Positions 17,132 through 22,949 of a DNA stretch of 23,523 bases are shown here, one piece after another. A program made the position numbers and the translations under genes. Within the stretch, counting starts at the first letter, position 1, and each line of letters begins with the position of its first letter. Where the stretch lies: NCBI GenBank assembly GCA_002319795.1, contig DCFU01000053.1, forward strand, positions 11,613-35,135, given 5' to 3'. The notes under the pieces are model-generated. The model made no database searches. It worked only from the letters and a program-made list of their open reading frames with translations, and was not told the DNA's origin. The stretch comes from Megamonas sp. UBA1796 (lineage in GTDB: Bacteria; Bacillota; Negativicutes; Selenomonadales; Selenomonadaceae).

Positions 17132-17157
17132 TTTTCGCACTTCCTTTATTTTAGTGA

Positions 17158-17186
17158 TTGATGTTTCTTTCAATTAAGATTATAAT
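17158..17186 (+). promoter_or_regulatory. Candidate promoter of the AraC-type gene
   Basis: TTGATG (17158-17163) and TATAAT (17181-17186) are separated by 17 bases on the + strand, giving a leader of about 75 bases before the regulator gene. The surrounding 136-base divergent region is very AT-rich and has a second TATAAT at 17212-17217. ATTATAAT reads the same on both strands, so a - strand promoter for uidA could use the same bases, although no good -35 is seen for it. Confidence 0.4.
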
Positions 17187-17267
17187 GAATAATTGTTTAA
17201 AATATAAGAATTATAATTGCTTTTTAAGGATAATTTTAGCATCTTATGGATAGGGAGAGAGTAAAAG

Positions 17268-18479
17268 GTGAAAATTTCAAATAACATCATGGAAGCTTGT
17301 ACAACGCTTTTCTATTTGAATGATTTAAATATATATGTAGTAACGGAAAAAGATTCTATTGTATTATCCTTTGAACATAATCGTTTGCCGCATTTTTTAT
17401 CCGTTATGCAGAAGGAAAATTTTGTAAAACTTTGGGAGGAAGCCGCAAGACAGCGGAGACAATGTTATTTATATAGAAATGAACTTGGACTTTCTTATTT
17501 AGCAGAATTATTTGAAAAAGAAATAAGTGGAACGATTATGATGGTTCATGGACCTTTTTTGGATCAAACACCTGATTTTGGGCAAATGGCTTTGTTTAAT
17601 TCTAATAAGAAAATTGTAATGAGAGAATTTTTAGGCGGATTGAAGTTACTGTCCAGATCTAAAATCCAAAGTATGGCAAATATGATTTATTGCAGTCCTT
17701 TGCTGCAGCACGTTGATTTATATACGTTTGACGAACATCAATCCTATACCAACCCACCGATTGCAGCAGACAAGTTTAAGCTTCTTAATCAGTCAGATGA
17801 GGCATATGATAACCTTATTGCTCTGAGATATAAACTGCAGAGGGAAATAATGTTTGCTATCTCACAGGGAAATCGAGAAAAAGGAGAATGGTTTTTCAAT
17901 GAAATTGTAAAATTTACAGATTTTTCCGAGCGTATTCCTAATCAGCCGGTTCGTGTTATGAAAAATTTATGCATCATCTTTAATACGCTTTTTCGGATTG
18001 CAGCGGAAAAAGGTGGGGTTCCACCATTTTTTTTGCATCATATTTCTGAGAAATTTGCTATTAAAATTGAGCAGGTAAATCATTTGGATGCACTTGTTAA
18101 GTTGCTAGTAGCCATGTATTCCGAATATTGCGAACTTGTAAAGCACCATCAATTGTCCGGTTATTCTCTTTTGGTGCAGAAGGCGGTGAATTTCTTAAAA
18201 ATCCATTATATGCAACCTTTAAATTTAGAGAAAATCAGTCGATGCTGTTTTGTTCATCCGGCGCATTTGTCGAGGCAATTTAAAAAAGAAACGGGAGCTA
18301 CTTTGACTGATTTTTTGAATAAACTGCGCATTGACGAGGCAAAAAAAAATTTAAGAGTGGAAGCCTTATCCATTGAGTTAATAGCTGAAAATTTAGGATT
18401 CAACGATGCAAGCTATTTTTCAAGAGTTTTTAAAAAAGAGACAGGGATGTCTCCTACGAAGTATAGAAATTTGCAATAA
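17268..18479 (+). CDS. AraC-family transcriptional regulator
   Basis: This 403-residue regulator has a C-terminal AraC/XylS DNA-binding domain of about 100 residues. The first helix-turn-helix lies around PLNLEKISRCCFVHPAHLSR, the second around LSIELIAENLGFNDASYFSR, and the conserved FKKETGMSPTKYR ends the protein. The N-terminal 290 residues form no cupin I can recognise; the middle segment (GGVPPFFLHHISEKFAIKIE) resembles AraC proteins annotated as YSIRK-type, a resemblance noted from memory. The GTG start at 17268 follows GGGAGAG (17253-17259). Its divergent position to uidA and the GPH symporter suggests that it activates them in response to a glucuronide; this is inferred from position. 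Confidence 0.88.
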   Translation: MKISNNIMEACTTLFYLNDLNIYVVTEKDSIVLSFEHNRLPHFLSVMQKENFVKLWEEAARQRRQCYLYRNELGLSYLAELFEKEISGTIMMVHGPFLDQTPDFGQMALFNSNKKIVMREFLGGLKLLSRSKIQSMANMIYCSPLLQHVDLYTFDEHQSYTNPPIAADKFKLLNQSDEAYDNLIALRYKLQREIMFAISQGNREKGEWFFNEIVKFTDFSERIPNQPVRVMKNLCIIFNTLFRIAAEKGGVPPFFLHHISEKFAIKIEQVNHLDALVKLLVAMYSEYCELVKHHQLSGYSLLVQKAVNFLKIHYMQPLNLEKISRCCFVHPAHLSRQFKKETGATLTDFLNKLRIDEAKKNLRVEALSIELIAENLGFNDASYFSRVFKKETGMSPTKYRNLQ

Positions 18480-18504
18480 AAGTATGATGATATAAAGAGA
18501 TGAT

Positions 18505-18726
18505 ATGCGCTGCACAAATCAGGAGGTTAACCTGAATGTGCCACTGCGCACATTCGAGGATTTGAAGGATGGAGCGTATGCTCTGGCAGGTACTCTGGCA
18601 GCAGTGGAGTTTGATAACCAGGTTGTTGCACTTGTCGAAGACAGGGATGGAACGATTATTGATGTTGTAAGGAAAAAAATAATGAGCAACACGCCTAATG
18701 CCATACGTGCCGGTTTTACAATATGA
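18505..18726 (+). pseudogene. Citrate lyase alpha C-terminal fragment
   Basis: The last 60 residues, from VPLRTFEDLKDGAYALAGT through VEFDNQVVALVEDRDGTIID to VVRK, match the closing segment of citrate lyase subunit alpha (CitF), which as I recall ends with 'LPxxTIEEL', 'PVEF(T/D)DxVVAVV' and 'YRDGTVIDVV'. A full CitF is about 500 residues, so about 85 percent is missing, and the first ten codons of this frame are unrelated. AGGAGG at 18521-18526 could drive an internal GTG at 18538, but a functional protein of this size is unlikely. No other citrate lyase gene is nearby. It is best read as a decayed remnant. Confidence 0.55.
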
Positions 18727-18807
18727 CCTTTAAGGGGCATTGTATAGTTTGGCATAATTGGCTTAAAGCTTATCCTCTGGAATAAGTTCCGTTTTTACGT
18801 TCCTTTT

Positions 18808-18831
18808 TTATCGCCTTGCTATAGGCGATAA
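18808..18831. repeat. Perfect 9-bp hairpin before the antisense promoter
   Basis: TTATCGCCT (18808-18816) and AGGCGATAA (18823-18831) form a perfect hairpin with a 6-base loop. On the - strand it is followed by a run of A/T ending in AAAAAAGG, so it could end transcripts coming from the - strand. On the + strand it overlaps the -35 element described next. Confidence 0.5.
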
Positions 18832-18844
18832 TATAAGCTATAAT
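18816..18844 (+). promoter_or_regulatory. Candidate promoter of a short antisense RNA
   Basis: TTGCTA (18816-18821) and TATAAT (18839-18844) are spaced by 17 bases, a good sigma-A arrangement. No open reading frame follows; the expected transcript would start near 18851 and meet an intrinsic terminator at 18903-18941, giving an RNA of roughly 90 nt antisense to the 3' end of the small - strand peptide gene. Confidence 0.5.
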
Positions 18845-18850
18845 TAAAAA

Positions 18851-18941
18851 TAGAAAAGGTGCTATCGGTAAACGGTCAGCCCTGAAATCTCTGATGAAAG
18901 TGACCGCCTAAGTTTGGTAGCTGCAGGCGGTTATTTTTTTT
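18851..18941 (+). ncRNA. Putative antisense RNA (type I antitoxin-like)
   Basis: A promoter (18816-18844) and a terminator (ACCGCCT 18903-18909 with AGGCGGT 18925-18931, then TTATTTTTTTT) frame a stretch of about 90 bases without coding capacity. It runs against the end of a decayed hydrophobic peptide gene on the - strand, and the terminator hairpin lies directly after that gene's stop. This is how antitoxin RNAs of small holin-like type I toxins are arranged. A 20-base segment containing the hairpin's left arm (18902-18921) recurs at 19026-19046. Expression cannot be judged from sequence, and the locus appears to be degenerate. Confidence 0.35.
18903..18941 (+). terminator. Terminator of the antisense RNA
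   Basis: ACCGCCT (18903-18909) pairs with AGGCGGT (18925-18931), with a short loop region between, followed by TTATTTTTTTT. It is a convincing intrinsic terminator on the + strand. On the - strand the hairpin follows the peptide stop codon but is not followed by a T-run. Confidence 0.7.
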
Positions 18942-18996
18942 GCAGCAGTAGCACAAGAATAATTAGAAATCACAAAGCTAGGTTCGTGTCCTTCAT
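18931..18996 (-). pseudogene. Decayed small hydrophobic peptide (toxin-like)
   Basis: On the - strand an ATG (18996-18994), shortly after GGGGTGAT, opens MKDTNLAL, meets TGA at 18972-18970, and continues in the same frame as FLIILVLLLQKK to TAA at 18933-18931. Without the stop it would be a 21-residue peptide with one hydrophobic stretch and a basic tail, the form of small type I (holin-like) toxins. The strong ribosome binding site, the downstream hairpin and the antisense promoter support that reading. The in-frame stop indicates loss of function. The family assignment is from general shape, not from a recognised sequence motif. Confidence 0.35.
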
Positions 18997-19025
18997 GGGC
19001 ATCACCCCATTTCAGGGATGATACT

Positions 19026-19046
19026 GACCGCCTACCGTTTGGTAGC
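19026..19046. repeat. Second copy of the hairpin-arm segment
   Basis: GACCGCCTACCGTTTGGTAGC at 19026-19046 closely matches 18902-18921, and similarity continues on the 5' side (a GATGA-x-A-x-TGACCGCC context in both). Two partial copies 124 bases apart suggest a former tandem pair of small toxin-antitoxin units, of which the second has lost its hairpin. Confidence 0.45.
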
Positions 19047-19084
19047 AGCTGGAATAGTATAGGTGCTACGCATGAACAACATTC

Positions 19085-19110
19085 AGCCATCCTTTTGGGT
19101 GGCTATTTTT
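19085..19110 (+). terminator. Intrinsic terminator
   Basis: AGCCATCC (19085-19092) pairs with GGGTGGCT (19097-19104), one G-T wobble and a TTTT loop, followed by ATTTTT. No gene is seen directly upstream on the + strand, so it probably ended a small RNA or a gene now decayed. The stretch from here to 19350 contains no recognisable gene. Confidence 0.6.
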
Positions 19111-19352
19111 AGCATAATGTGCCTAGGTGACAGTACCGTTTTGCCGAACAACGAACAAAACTGTTAGTTGTCTGTTGCGCAGTTTCTTCGCACTTTCCAT
19201 GAGGTGCATGGTTCAACCCAGTGTGACAAAGTTTTTTCTCATGCTTATACACCGGAAATAAAATTTAAGGTAAAGAAGCAACAAAATCTTGCAATGGAAG
19301 GTTAGGAAGAATATATTTATGAATATAGATGATTTTTTGCTGGTGTCGGTAA

Positions 19353-19487
19353 AGACAAATTCTGCTTCGTACGACCACCGTAGTGAATATAATCCGTACG
19401 GAACAGACAGATCAATTAAAATCTTATATGCCTGGACAGCTGAAAATGCAGACCATGGAGGAGGCACTCATAGACCTGAAAAGATGA
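19353..19487 (+). pseudogene. Fragment resembling the PilT ATPase C-terminus
   Basis: An open stretch of 44 codons between stops includes VVNIIRTEQTDQLKSYMPGQ and then LKMQTMEEALIDLKR. In twitching ATPases (PilT) the equivalent segment reads like 'NLIREGKxxQLxS...GMQTMxQALxDL', and the order and spacing agree. No Walker A or B motif is nearby, and the frame upstream is broken. About 300 residues of a normal PilT are missing. The overlapping frame starting at 19319 (68 codons) has a ribosome-site-like AGGAAG, but it overlaps this remnant entirely and I take it to be a shadow. Confidence 0.4.
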
Positions 19488-19518
19488 TGTTTGGTTTGAG
19501 GAAGGGGGGAGATAGCTT

Positions 19519-19701
19519 ATGTTAAAGCTTTTTCAGGAAGTCGTACAGAAAAGAGCGGAATTAGAAAACCTTCTTTTACGTATTCGGGCAGAGGAAATTA
19601 TTTATCGGCAAAAAAACGAGATTGCAGTTGCTGACCAATTTAAAGAATTAGAAATCAAGGTTGCTGCTGCTATACAATCTTTAGTGCTCCAGGAAGATTG
19701 A
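19519..19701 (+). CDS. Small hypothetical protein
   Basis: I do not recognise this 60-residue protein. It is hydrophilic and predicted helical throughout (LFQEVVQKRAELENLLLRIRAEEIIYRQKNEI), with spacing of leucines that could form a coiled coil, and it has no signal peptide. An unusually strong ribosome binding site, GAAGGGGGGAG (19501-19511), lies 7 bases before the ATG, which favours real translation. The ORF begins in the ruins of other genes, so it may itself be a leftover. Between its stop and the next gene an open frame without a start encodes a hydrophobic segment (LLLAVGMFFVGFLAGY), possibly the remains of a small membrane protein. Confidence 0.45.
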   Translation: MLKLFQEVVQKRAELENLLLRIRAEEIIYRQKNEIAVADQFKELEIKVAAAIQSLVLQED

Positions 19702-19827
19702 TTGTTATGCTCAAAAAGTAAATTTATTATTAGCTGTTGGAATGTTTTTTGTCGGCTTTCTTGCAGGATATGCTGAAAAATGCTGTCGTGGAACTTTGTT
19801 CGTGTGAATTCATATGAGAGGTGCAAC

Positions 19828-20904
19828 ATGAAAAAAATAAGGTTTGCTATAGTAGGTACGAGCTCCATAGTTTCTGTCCATGCACAGGCAATCAAAAGTA
19901 TCGAAGATGCTGAATTGATATTGATATGTGGCCGTAATCCAGCGAAGGCCAAGGAGTTGGCAATCAAGTTCGACTGCGATTGGTCGGATGATTTCCAAGA
20001 AATGTTGAATCGCGAGGACATAGATGCTGTATCCATTTGCACGCCGAGTGGATTACATGCTGATATGGGAATTGCGGCAGCACACAGCGGCAAGCATGTC
20101 ATCGTTGAAAAACCAATTGATATCAGTCTGGAAAAAGCCGATGCTTTGATTGAAGCATGCAAAAAACAAGGTGTAAAACTCGGGATCATTTTTCAGAGAC
20201 GTTATAGTGAAGGGGTTGCAGCGTTAAAGGAATTACTAGATGGAGGCAAGCTTGGAAAGATCATTTATGGTGGATGTTATATAAAGTTGTATCGAAGCCA
20301 GGAATATTATGACAGTTCTGCAGCACACAGCACTTGGGATATGGCTGGTGGCGGCGTTTTGATGAATCAAGGCATTCATTATATCGATATGTTGCAGTAC
20401 TTAGCTGGCCCTATTGTTGAGGTTCATGGTCAATGTATGACACTGGGACATCAGGGCATGGAAGTTGAAGATACTGCTTCAGCCATTATCAAGTTCCAAT
20501 CAGGAGCCCTGGGTGTTGTTGAGGGGACTACGTGCGCGTATCCTGGTCTGGTTTCCCGGGTCGATGTGTATGGAACCGAAGGTAGTGCTATTATTGAAAA
20601 TGATATACTTACTTTCGTACAATTAAAATCCGGATATGAATACAGGTCAGTAAGTAATACGGAGAAGGCGGGAGTAAGCAGCCCGGATATTGGTTTTCAC
20701 TGCCATCGAATGCAATACCAAGATCTAGTATCAGCATTCAGAAACGATACGGAACCATCCGTGAATGGAGAAGCGGGACGTAAAACACTAGAAACAATAT
20801 TGGCAATCTATAAATCTGCGTTTACAGGCAAAACAATCCGGATACCAATGGTGGACAGTGCATTTCTCAGTGAGCTAAAAATGGCTGGTGGATTTACAAA
20901 ATAA
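19828..20904 (+). CDS. Gfo/Idh/MocA-family oxidoreductase
   Basis: This 358-residue NAD(P)-dependent dehydrogenase probably oxidises or reduces a sugar or inositol-like substrate. The N-terminal Rossmann fold starts with IRFAIVGTSSIVSVHAQAI, EKP at residues 94-96 provides the conserved lysine, and QGIHYIDML near 181 matches the C-terminal G-x-H-x-x-D motif of the family. The start ATG at 19828 follows GAGAGGTG, and the open frame upstream to 19780 lacks a site. No sugar operon adjoins it directly; the glucuronide genes are 1.3 kb away behind pseudogenes, so a link is possible but not supported. The substrate cannot be named. A 7-bp inverted repeat, TGCGGAA with TTCCGCA, lies 30-70 bases after its stop without a T-run. 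Confidence 0.9.
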   Translation: MKKIRFAIVGTSSIVSVHAQAIKSIEDAELILICGRNPAKAKELAIKFDCDWSDDFQEMLNREDIDAVSICTPSGLHADMGIAAAHSGKHVIVEKPIDISLEKADALIEACKKQGVKLGIIFQRRYSEGVAALKELLDGGKLGKIIYGGCYIKLYRSQEYYDSSAAHSTWDMAGGGVLMNQGIHYIDMLQYLAGPIVEVHGQCMTLGHQGMEVEDTASAIIKFQSGALGVVEGTTCAYPGLVSRVDVYGTEGSAIIENDILTFVQLKSGYEYRSVSNTEKAGVSSPDIGFHCHRMQYQDLVSAFRNDTEPSVNGEAGRKTLETILAIYKSAFTGKTIRIPMVDSAFLSELKMAGGFTK

Positions 20905-21100
20905 AATCCTGATTATCATCCTGCGGAAGACATCAGCAGCTTCCTTTTATACGTGTTCCGCAGCATCGATAAGGACAATGGATTTGTCTTCATGACAAAA
21001 TATGATGTACCATCAATTAAGATGTTTTCTGGGATTTTTTATTAGGAGAATATACAAACAAGGGCATTTAGGAATCATACAGTGCCTGGGAGGCAGTAAG

Positions 21101-21643
21101 ATGAAAGAAGTGGATATTGGTCAAGCTTTTACTTTTTTAGAATCCGGACCAGTTATTTTGGTTACAACTTTTGACGGAAAGAAAAATAATATCATGACAA
21201 TTTCCTGGCATATGATTATGGACTTTAGCCCGCATATAGCTATTTCTACAGGACCATGGAACACGTCTTTTGAAGTTATGATGAAGACAAAAGAATGTGT
21301 TATTGCTGTTCCCGGAGTCAATTTGATTGAAGATGCTATTGGGATCGGTACTGTGAATGGAACAATCGTGGATAAATTTGATAAATTTTCTTTAACACCG
21401 CTTGCTGCTAAAACGGTTAAGGCACCTCTTATTGAAGAATGTTTGAAATGCATTGAATGTAGAGTGATTGACTATGTAGATAAGTATGGTCTGGTTATTT
21501 TATCGGGAGAAAAAGCCTGGATAAATGAAACGGCTATTGAGCAGCGAACTTTTCATGCTGTTGGGAATGGCACTTTTCTGGTAGATGGAGAGACGCTGGA
21601 ATACAAGACTATGATGGGGAACCGGCTGCCAAAATGGGTATAA
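21101..21643 (+). CDS. Flavin reductase-like (flavoredoxin) protein
   Basis: This 180-residue protein has the FMN-binding split-barrel fold of the flavin reductase/flavoredoxin family. Features include the N-terminal PVILVTTFDGKKNNIMTISWHM strand pair, ISTGPWNTSF where the flavin phosphate is held, and ECVIAVPG. Three cysteines lie near ECLKCIEC (residues about 114-121). The ATG at 21101 is 7 bases after GGGAGG (21088-21093); the open frame to 21002 has no site. Such proteins pass electrons from reduced flavin or pyridine nucleotides to diverse partners, and the partner here is unknown. It precedes the MarR gene by 235 bases in the same direction. Confidence 0.85.
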   Translation: MKEVDIGQAFTFLESGPVILVTTFDGKKNNIMTISWHMIMDFSPHIAISTGPWNTSFEVMMKTKECVIAVPGVNLIEDAIGIGTVNGTIVDKFDKFSLTPLAAKTVKAPLIEECLKCIECRVIDYVDKYGLVILSGEKAWINETAIEQRTFHAVGNGTFLVDGETLEYKTMMGNRLPKWV

Positions 21644-21649
21644 ATAAAG

Positions 21650-21664
21650 GCTATAGCCTATAGC
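21650..21664. repeat. Short palindrome after the flavin protein gene
   Basis: GCTATAGCCTATAGC is a perfect 15-base odd-centred palindrome six bases after the flavin-protein stop codon. There is no T-run, so it is not a standard terminator. Nothing else is evident in 21665-21810. Confidence 0.4.
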
Positions 21665-21813
21665 ATTAGATAGCAAATCAAACTAGACTGATTTATAAAA
21701 ATATGAGCAATAAGTGAAGTTTGATATGATTGTTAGCCGATAGTAAAATTTTTGCTTTGATTTTGGCAAGGGAGTTTAGAACTATCAGTAGATGGTGGAT
21801 TAACAAAATTATA

Positions 21814-21842
21814 TTGACAAAACTTGTTTCTACATTTATTAT
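21814..21842 (+). promoter_or_regulatory. Promoter of the MarR-type gene
   Basis: A consensus -35 TTGACA (21814-21819) is followed after exactly 17 bases by TATTAT (21837-21842). The -10 lies inside the palindrome at 21829-21868, so a bound regulator would block RNA polymerase. Transcription would start about 30 bases before the marR start codon. Confidence 0.75.
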
Positions 21843-21868
21843 ATGTATATACATATAATAAATGTAGA
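21829..21868. promoter_or_regulatory. 40-bp perfect palindrome, probable MarR operator
   Basis: The 40 bases are exactly self-complementary, centred between 21848 and 21849, with core ATATGTATATACATAT (21841-21856). The palindrome covers the -10 and the transcription start and ends at the ribosome binding site AGAGGTG (21866-21872). MarR-family dimers typically bind palindromes of 16-20 bp in such positions and repress themselves. The arms, far longer than one dimer needs, could hold two dimers, or form an RNA hairpin in the leader. Confidence 0.7.
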
Positions 21869-21878
21869 GGTGTTTACA

Positions 21879-22307
21879 ATGCTAAAGTTGCCAGATATGG
21901 AGTGTTGTGCTTGCGGTAATTTAAGAAAAACAACACGTGTGATTACTCAATTTTATGATCGGCACTTACAACCAACTGGCCTGCGCACCACACAATGTGT
22001 ATTGCTTCGTAATATTTCATTGCATAGAAACATTGCGGTTGGGGAACTGGCAGCTATGCTACTGATGGACCAAAGTACAGTCACGAGAAATATTGAAATA
22101 TTGAATAAGCATGGATACATTAAAATTGTACCCGAAAATCAGGATGCTAGGAAAAAATCAATTTCAATTACGATGAATGGTGAAAAAAAACTTGAAGAAG
22201 CTATACCATTATGGGAAGAGGCACAAAGAAAAATTGAACAAGTACTGGGAAAACAATTTGATGGTTTTTTAGAAACACTAGCAACTATCAATAAAATTAG
22301 TGAATAA
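21879..22307 (+). CDS. MarR-family transcriptional regulator with N-terminal Cys cluster
   Basis: This 142-residue winged-helix regulator has the MarR arrangement: a dimerisation helix (NLRKTTRVITQFYDRHL), the helix-turn-helix around AVGELAAMLLMDQSTVTRNI, the wing DARKKSISIT with its conserved Asp and Arg, and a C-terminal helix. The N-terminus has Cys9, Cys10 and Cys12 (MECCACGN), which could sense oxidants or metals; similar CxC starts are common in one MarR subgroup. The ATG at 21879 is 6 bases after AGAGGTG; the open frame to 21843 lies within the operator and is not used. The palindromes before and after the gene point to self-control and a second target. Confidence 0.9.
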   Translation: MLKLPDMECCACGNLRKTTRVITQFYDRHLQPTGLRTTQCVLLRNISLHRNIAVGELAAMLLMDQSTVTRNIEILNKHGYIKIVPENQDARKKSISITMNGEKKLEEAIPLWEEAQRKIEQVLGKQFDGFLETLATINKISE

Positions 22308-22319
22308 AAAATTTAACGA

Positions 22320-22341
22320 GATATATGTATATACATATATC
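22320..22341. promoter_or_regulatory. Second copy of the MarR operator core
   Basis: GATATATGTATATACATATATC is reduced here to its 16-base core ATATGTATATACATAT (22323-22338), identical to the core upstream of marR; flanking bases make it a perfect 22-bp palindrome. It begins 12 bases after the marR stop. It would suit control of a following gene, but the next sequence is an IS30 derivative starting near 22393, so the original target is either lost or further downstream. Confidence 0.6.
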
Positions 22342-22444
22342 CGAATAAAAATTAAACATGAAATGAAACGGCAAAAAGAAAAAAACGTCAGTTGTAAAAT
22401 GAAATTGAACAAATAAACAAAATAAAATTCATAATGATGAACCT

Positions 22445-22517
22445 TGTGTTAGAATGTAATCGCTAAAAGACAATCTACAAAGGAGCAATCATTATGGATC
22501 AACTCCATTCTAACACA
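22445..22517. repeat. 12-bp inverted repeat around the transposase start
   Basis: TGTGTTAGAATG (22445-22456) and CATTCTAACACA (22506-22517) are exact complements, 49 bases apart, and enclose the ribosome binding site and the start codon of the IS30 remnant. An RNA pairing these arms would hide the start region, a known way for insertion sequences to limit read-through expression. Confidence 0.5.
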
Positions 22518-22727
22518 GAGGATAATTCTCGTAAACGGGGTACGCATCTCACACTTGATGAGCGTGGTGCGATACAGATATTAAACTGCCAAGGCTTATC
22601 CCTACGATCCATTGAAGAAATCCTATCCTTTGCCGATAAGCTCAACAGCCGTCCAAGACGGGTGCTGGGCTACCATACGCCAGAGGATCTCTTCGAGACA
22701 TTTTTGGATAAGGCATATGCTTGTTGA
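22494..22727 (+). pseudogene. IS30-family transposase, central part deleted
   Basis: The 77-residue frame joins an IS30 N-terminus (RKRGTHLTLDERGAIQILN and LSLRSIEEIL) directly to the family's C-terminus (FADKLNSRPRRVLGYHTPED then LFETFLDKAYA). The N-terminal part is the helix-turn-helix that begins at the ends of the element; the catalytic DDE core, about 250 residues, is gone. The join keeps the frame, which could leave a small DNA-binding protein. AAGGAGCAATC (22481-22491) precedes the ATG. It cannot move DNA by itself. Confidence 0.75.
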
Positions 22728-22909
22728 GAATCATTATAGATTAAGGCTTTTGTTCAATTTGATATTGCAATTTACGAACGTATGCAGAACAGTACTTTTA
22801 TTATAATCATAAGCTGCAAATAGGCTGCACATAGAAGTAGACTCTTACATTGTATATAGTTTTTTATCATGTTTTCAGTTACGAAGGGAACATCTTCATA
22901 TGAAAAAAT

Positions 22910-22918
22910 GATATAATG
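22910..22918 (+). promoter_or_regulatory. Extended -10 promoter of the acetyltransferase gene
   Basis: TGATATAAT is an extended -10 element (TGn before TATAAT at 22913-22918). No good -35 lies 17 bases upstream, as is usual for extended -10 promoters. The leader would be about 25 bases. The region 22776-22909 shows no gene. Confidence 0.5.
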
Positions 22919-22949
22919 TGATTATTCAAGGAGAACAGAGGTACGTAAA

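Larger units (their letters stand above)
22393..22775 (+). mobile_element. IS30-family element with internal deletion
   Basis: The terminal inverted repeats share AAATTGAACAAA (22402-22413) with TTTGTTCAATTT (22749-22760); outwards, GTAAAATG on the left resembles GTAAATTG read inwards on the right, with about 7 bases missing on the left. The enclosed gene has only the two ends of an IS30 transposase. At about 380 bases the element is about one third of a complete IS30-type sequence, so it is a non-autonomous derivative. No target duplication could be identified with certainty. Confidence 0.6.

Noticed and set aside
18908..19090. 60-codon - strand ORF in the toxin-like region
   Set aside because: Runs through hairpins and repeats in a different frame from the peptide with the ribosome site.
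19319..19525. 68-codon ORF overlapping the PilT-like remnant
   Set aside because: Composition and sequence show no family, and the overlapping frame has recognisable similarity to PilT.
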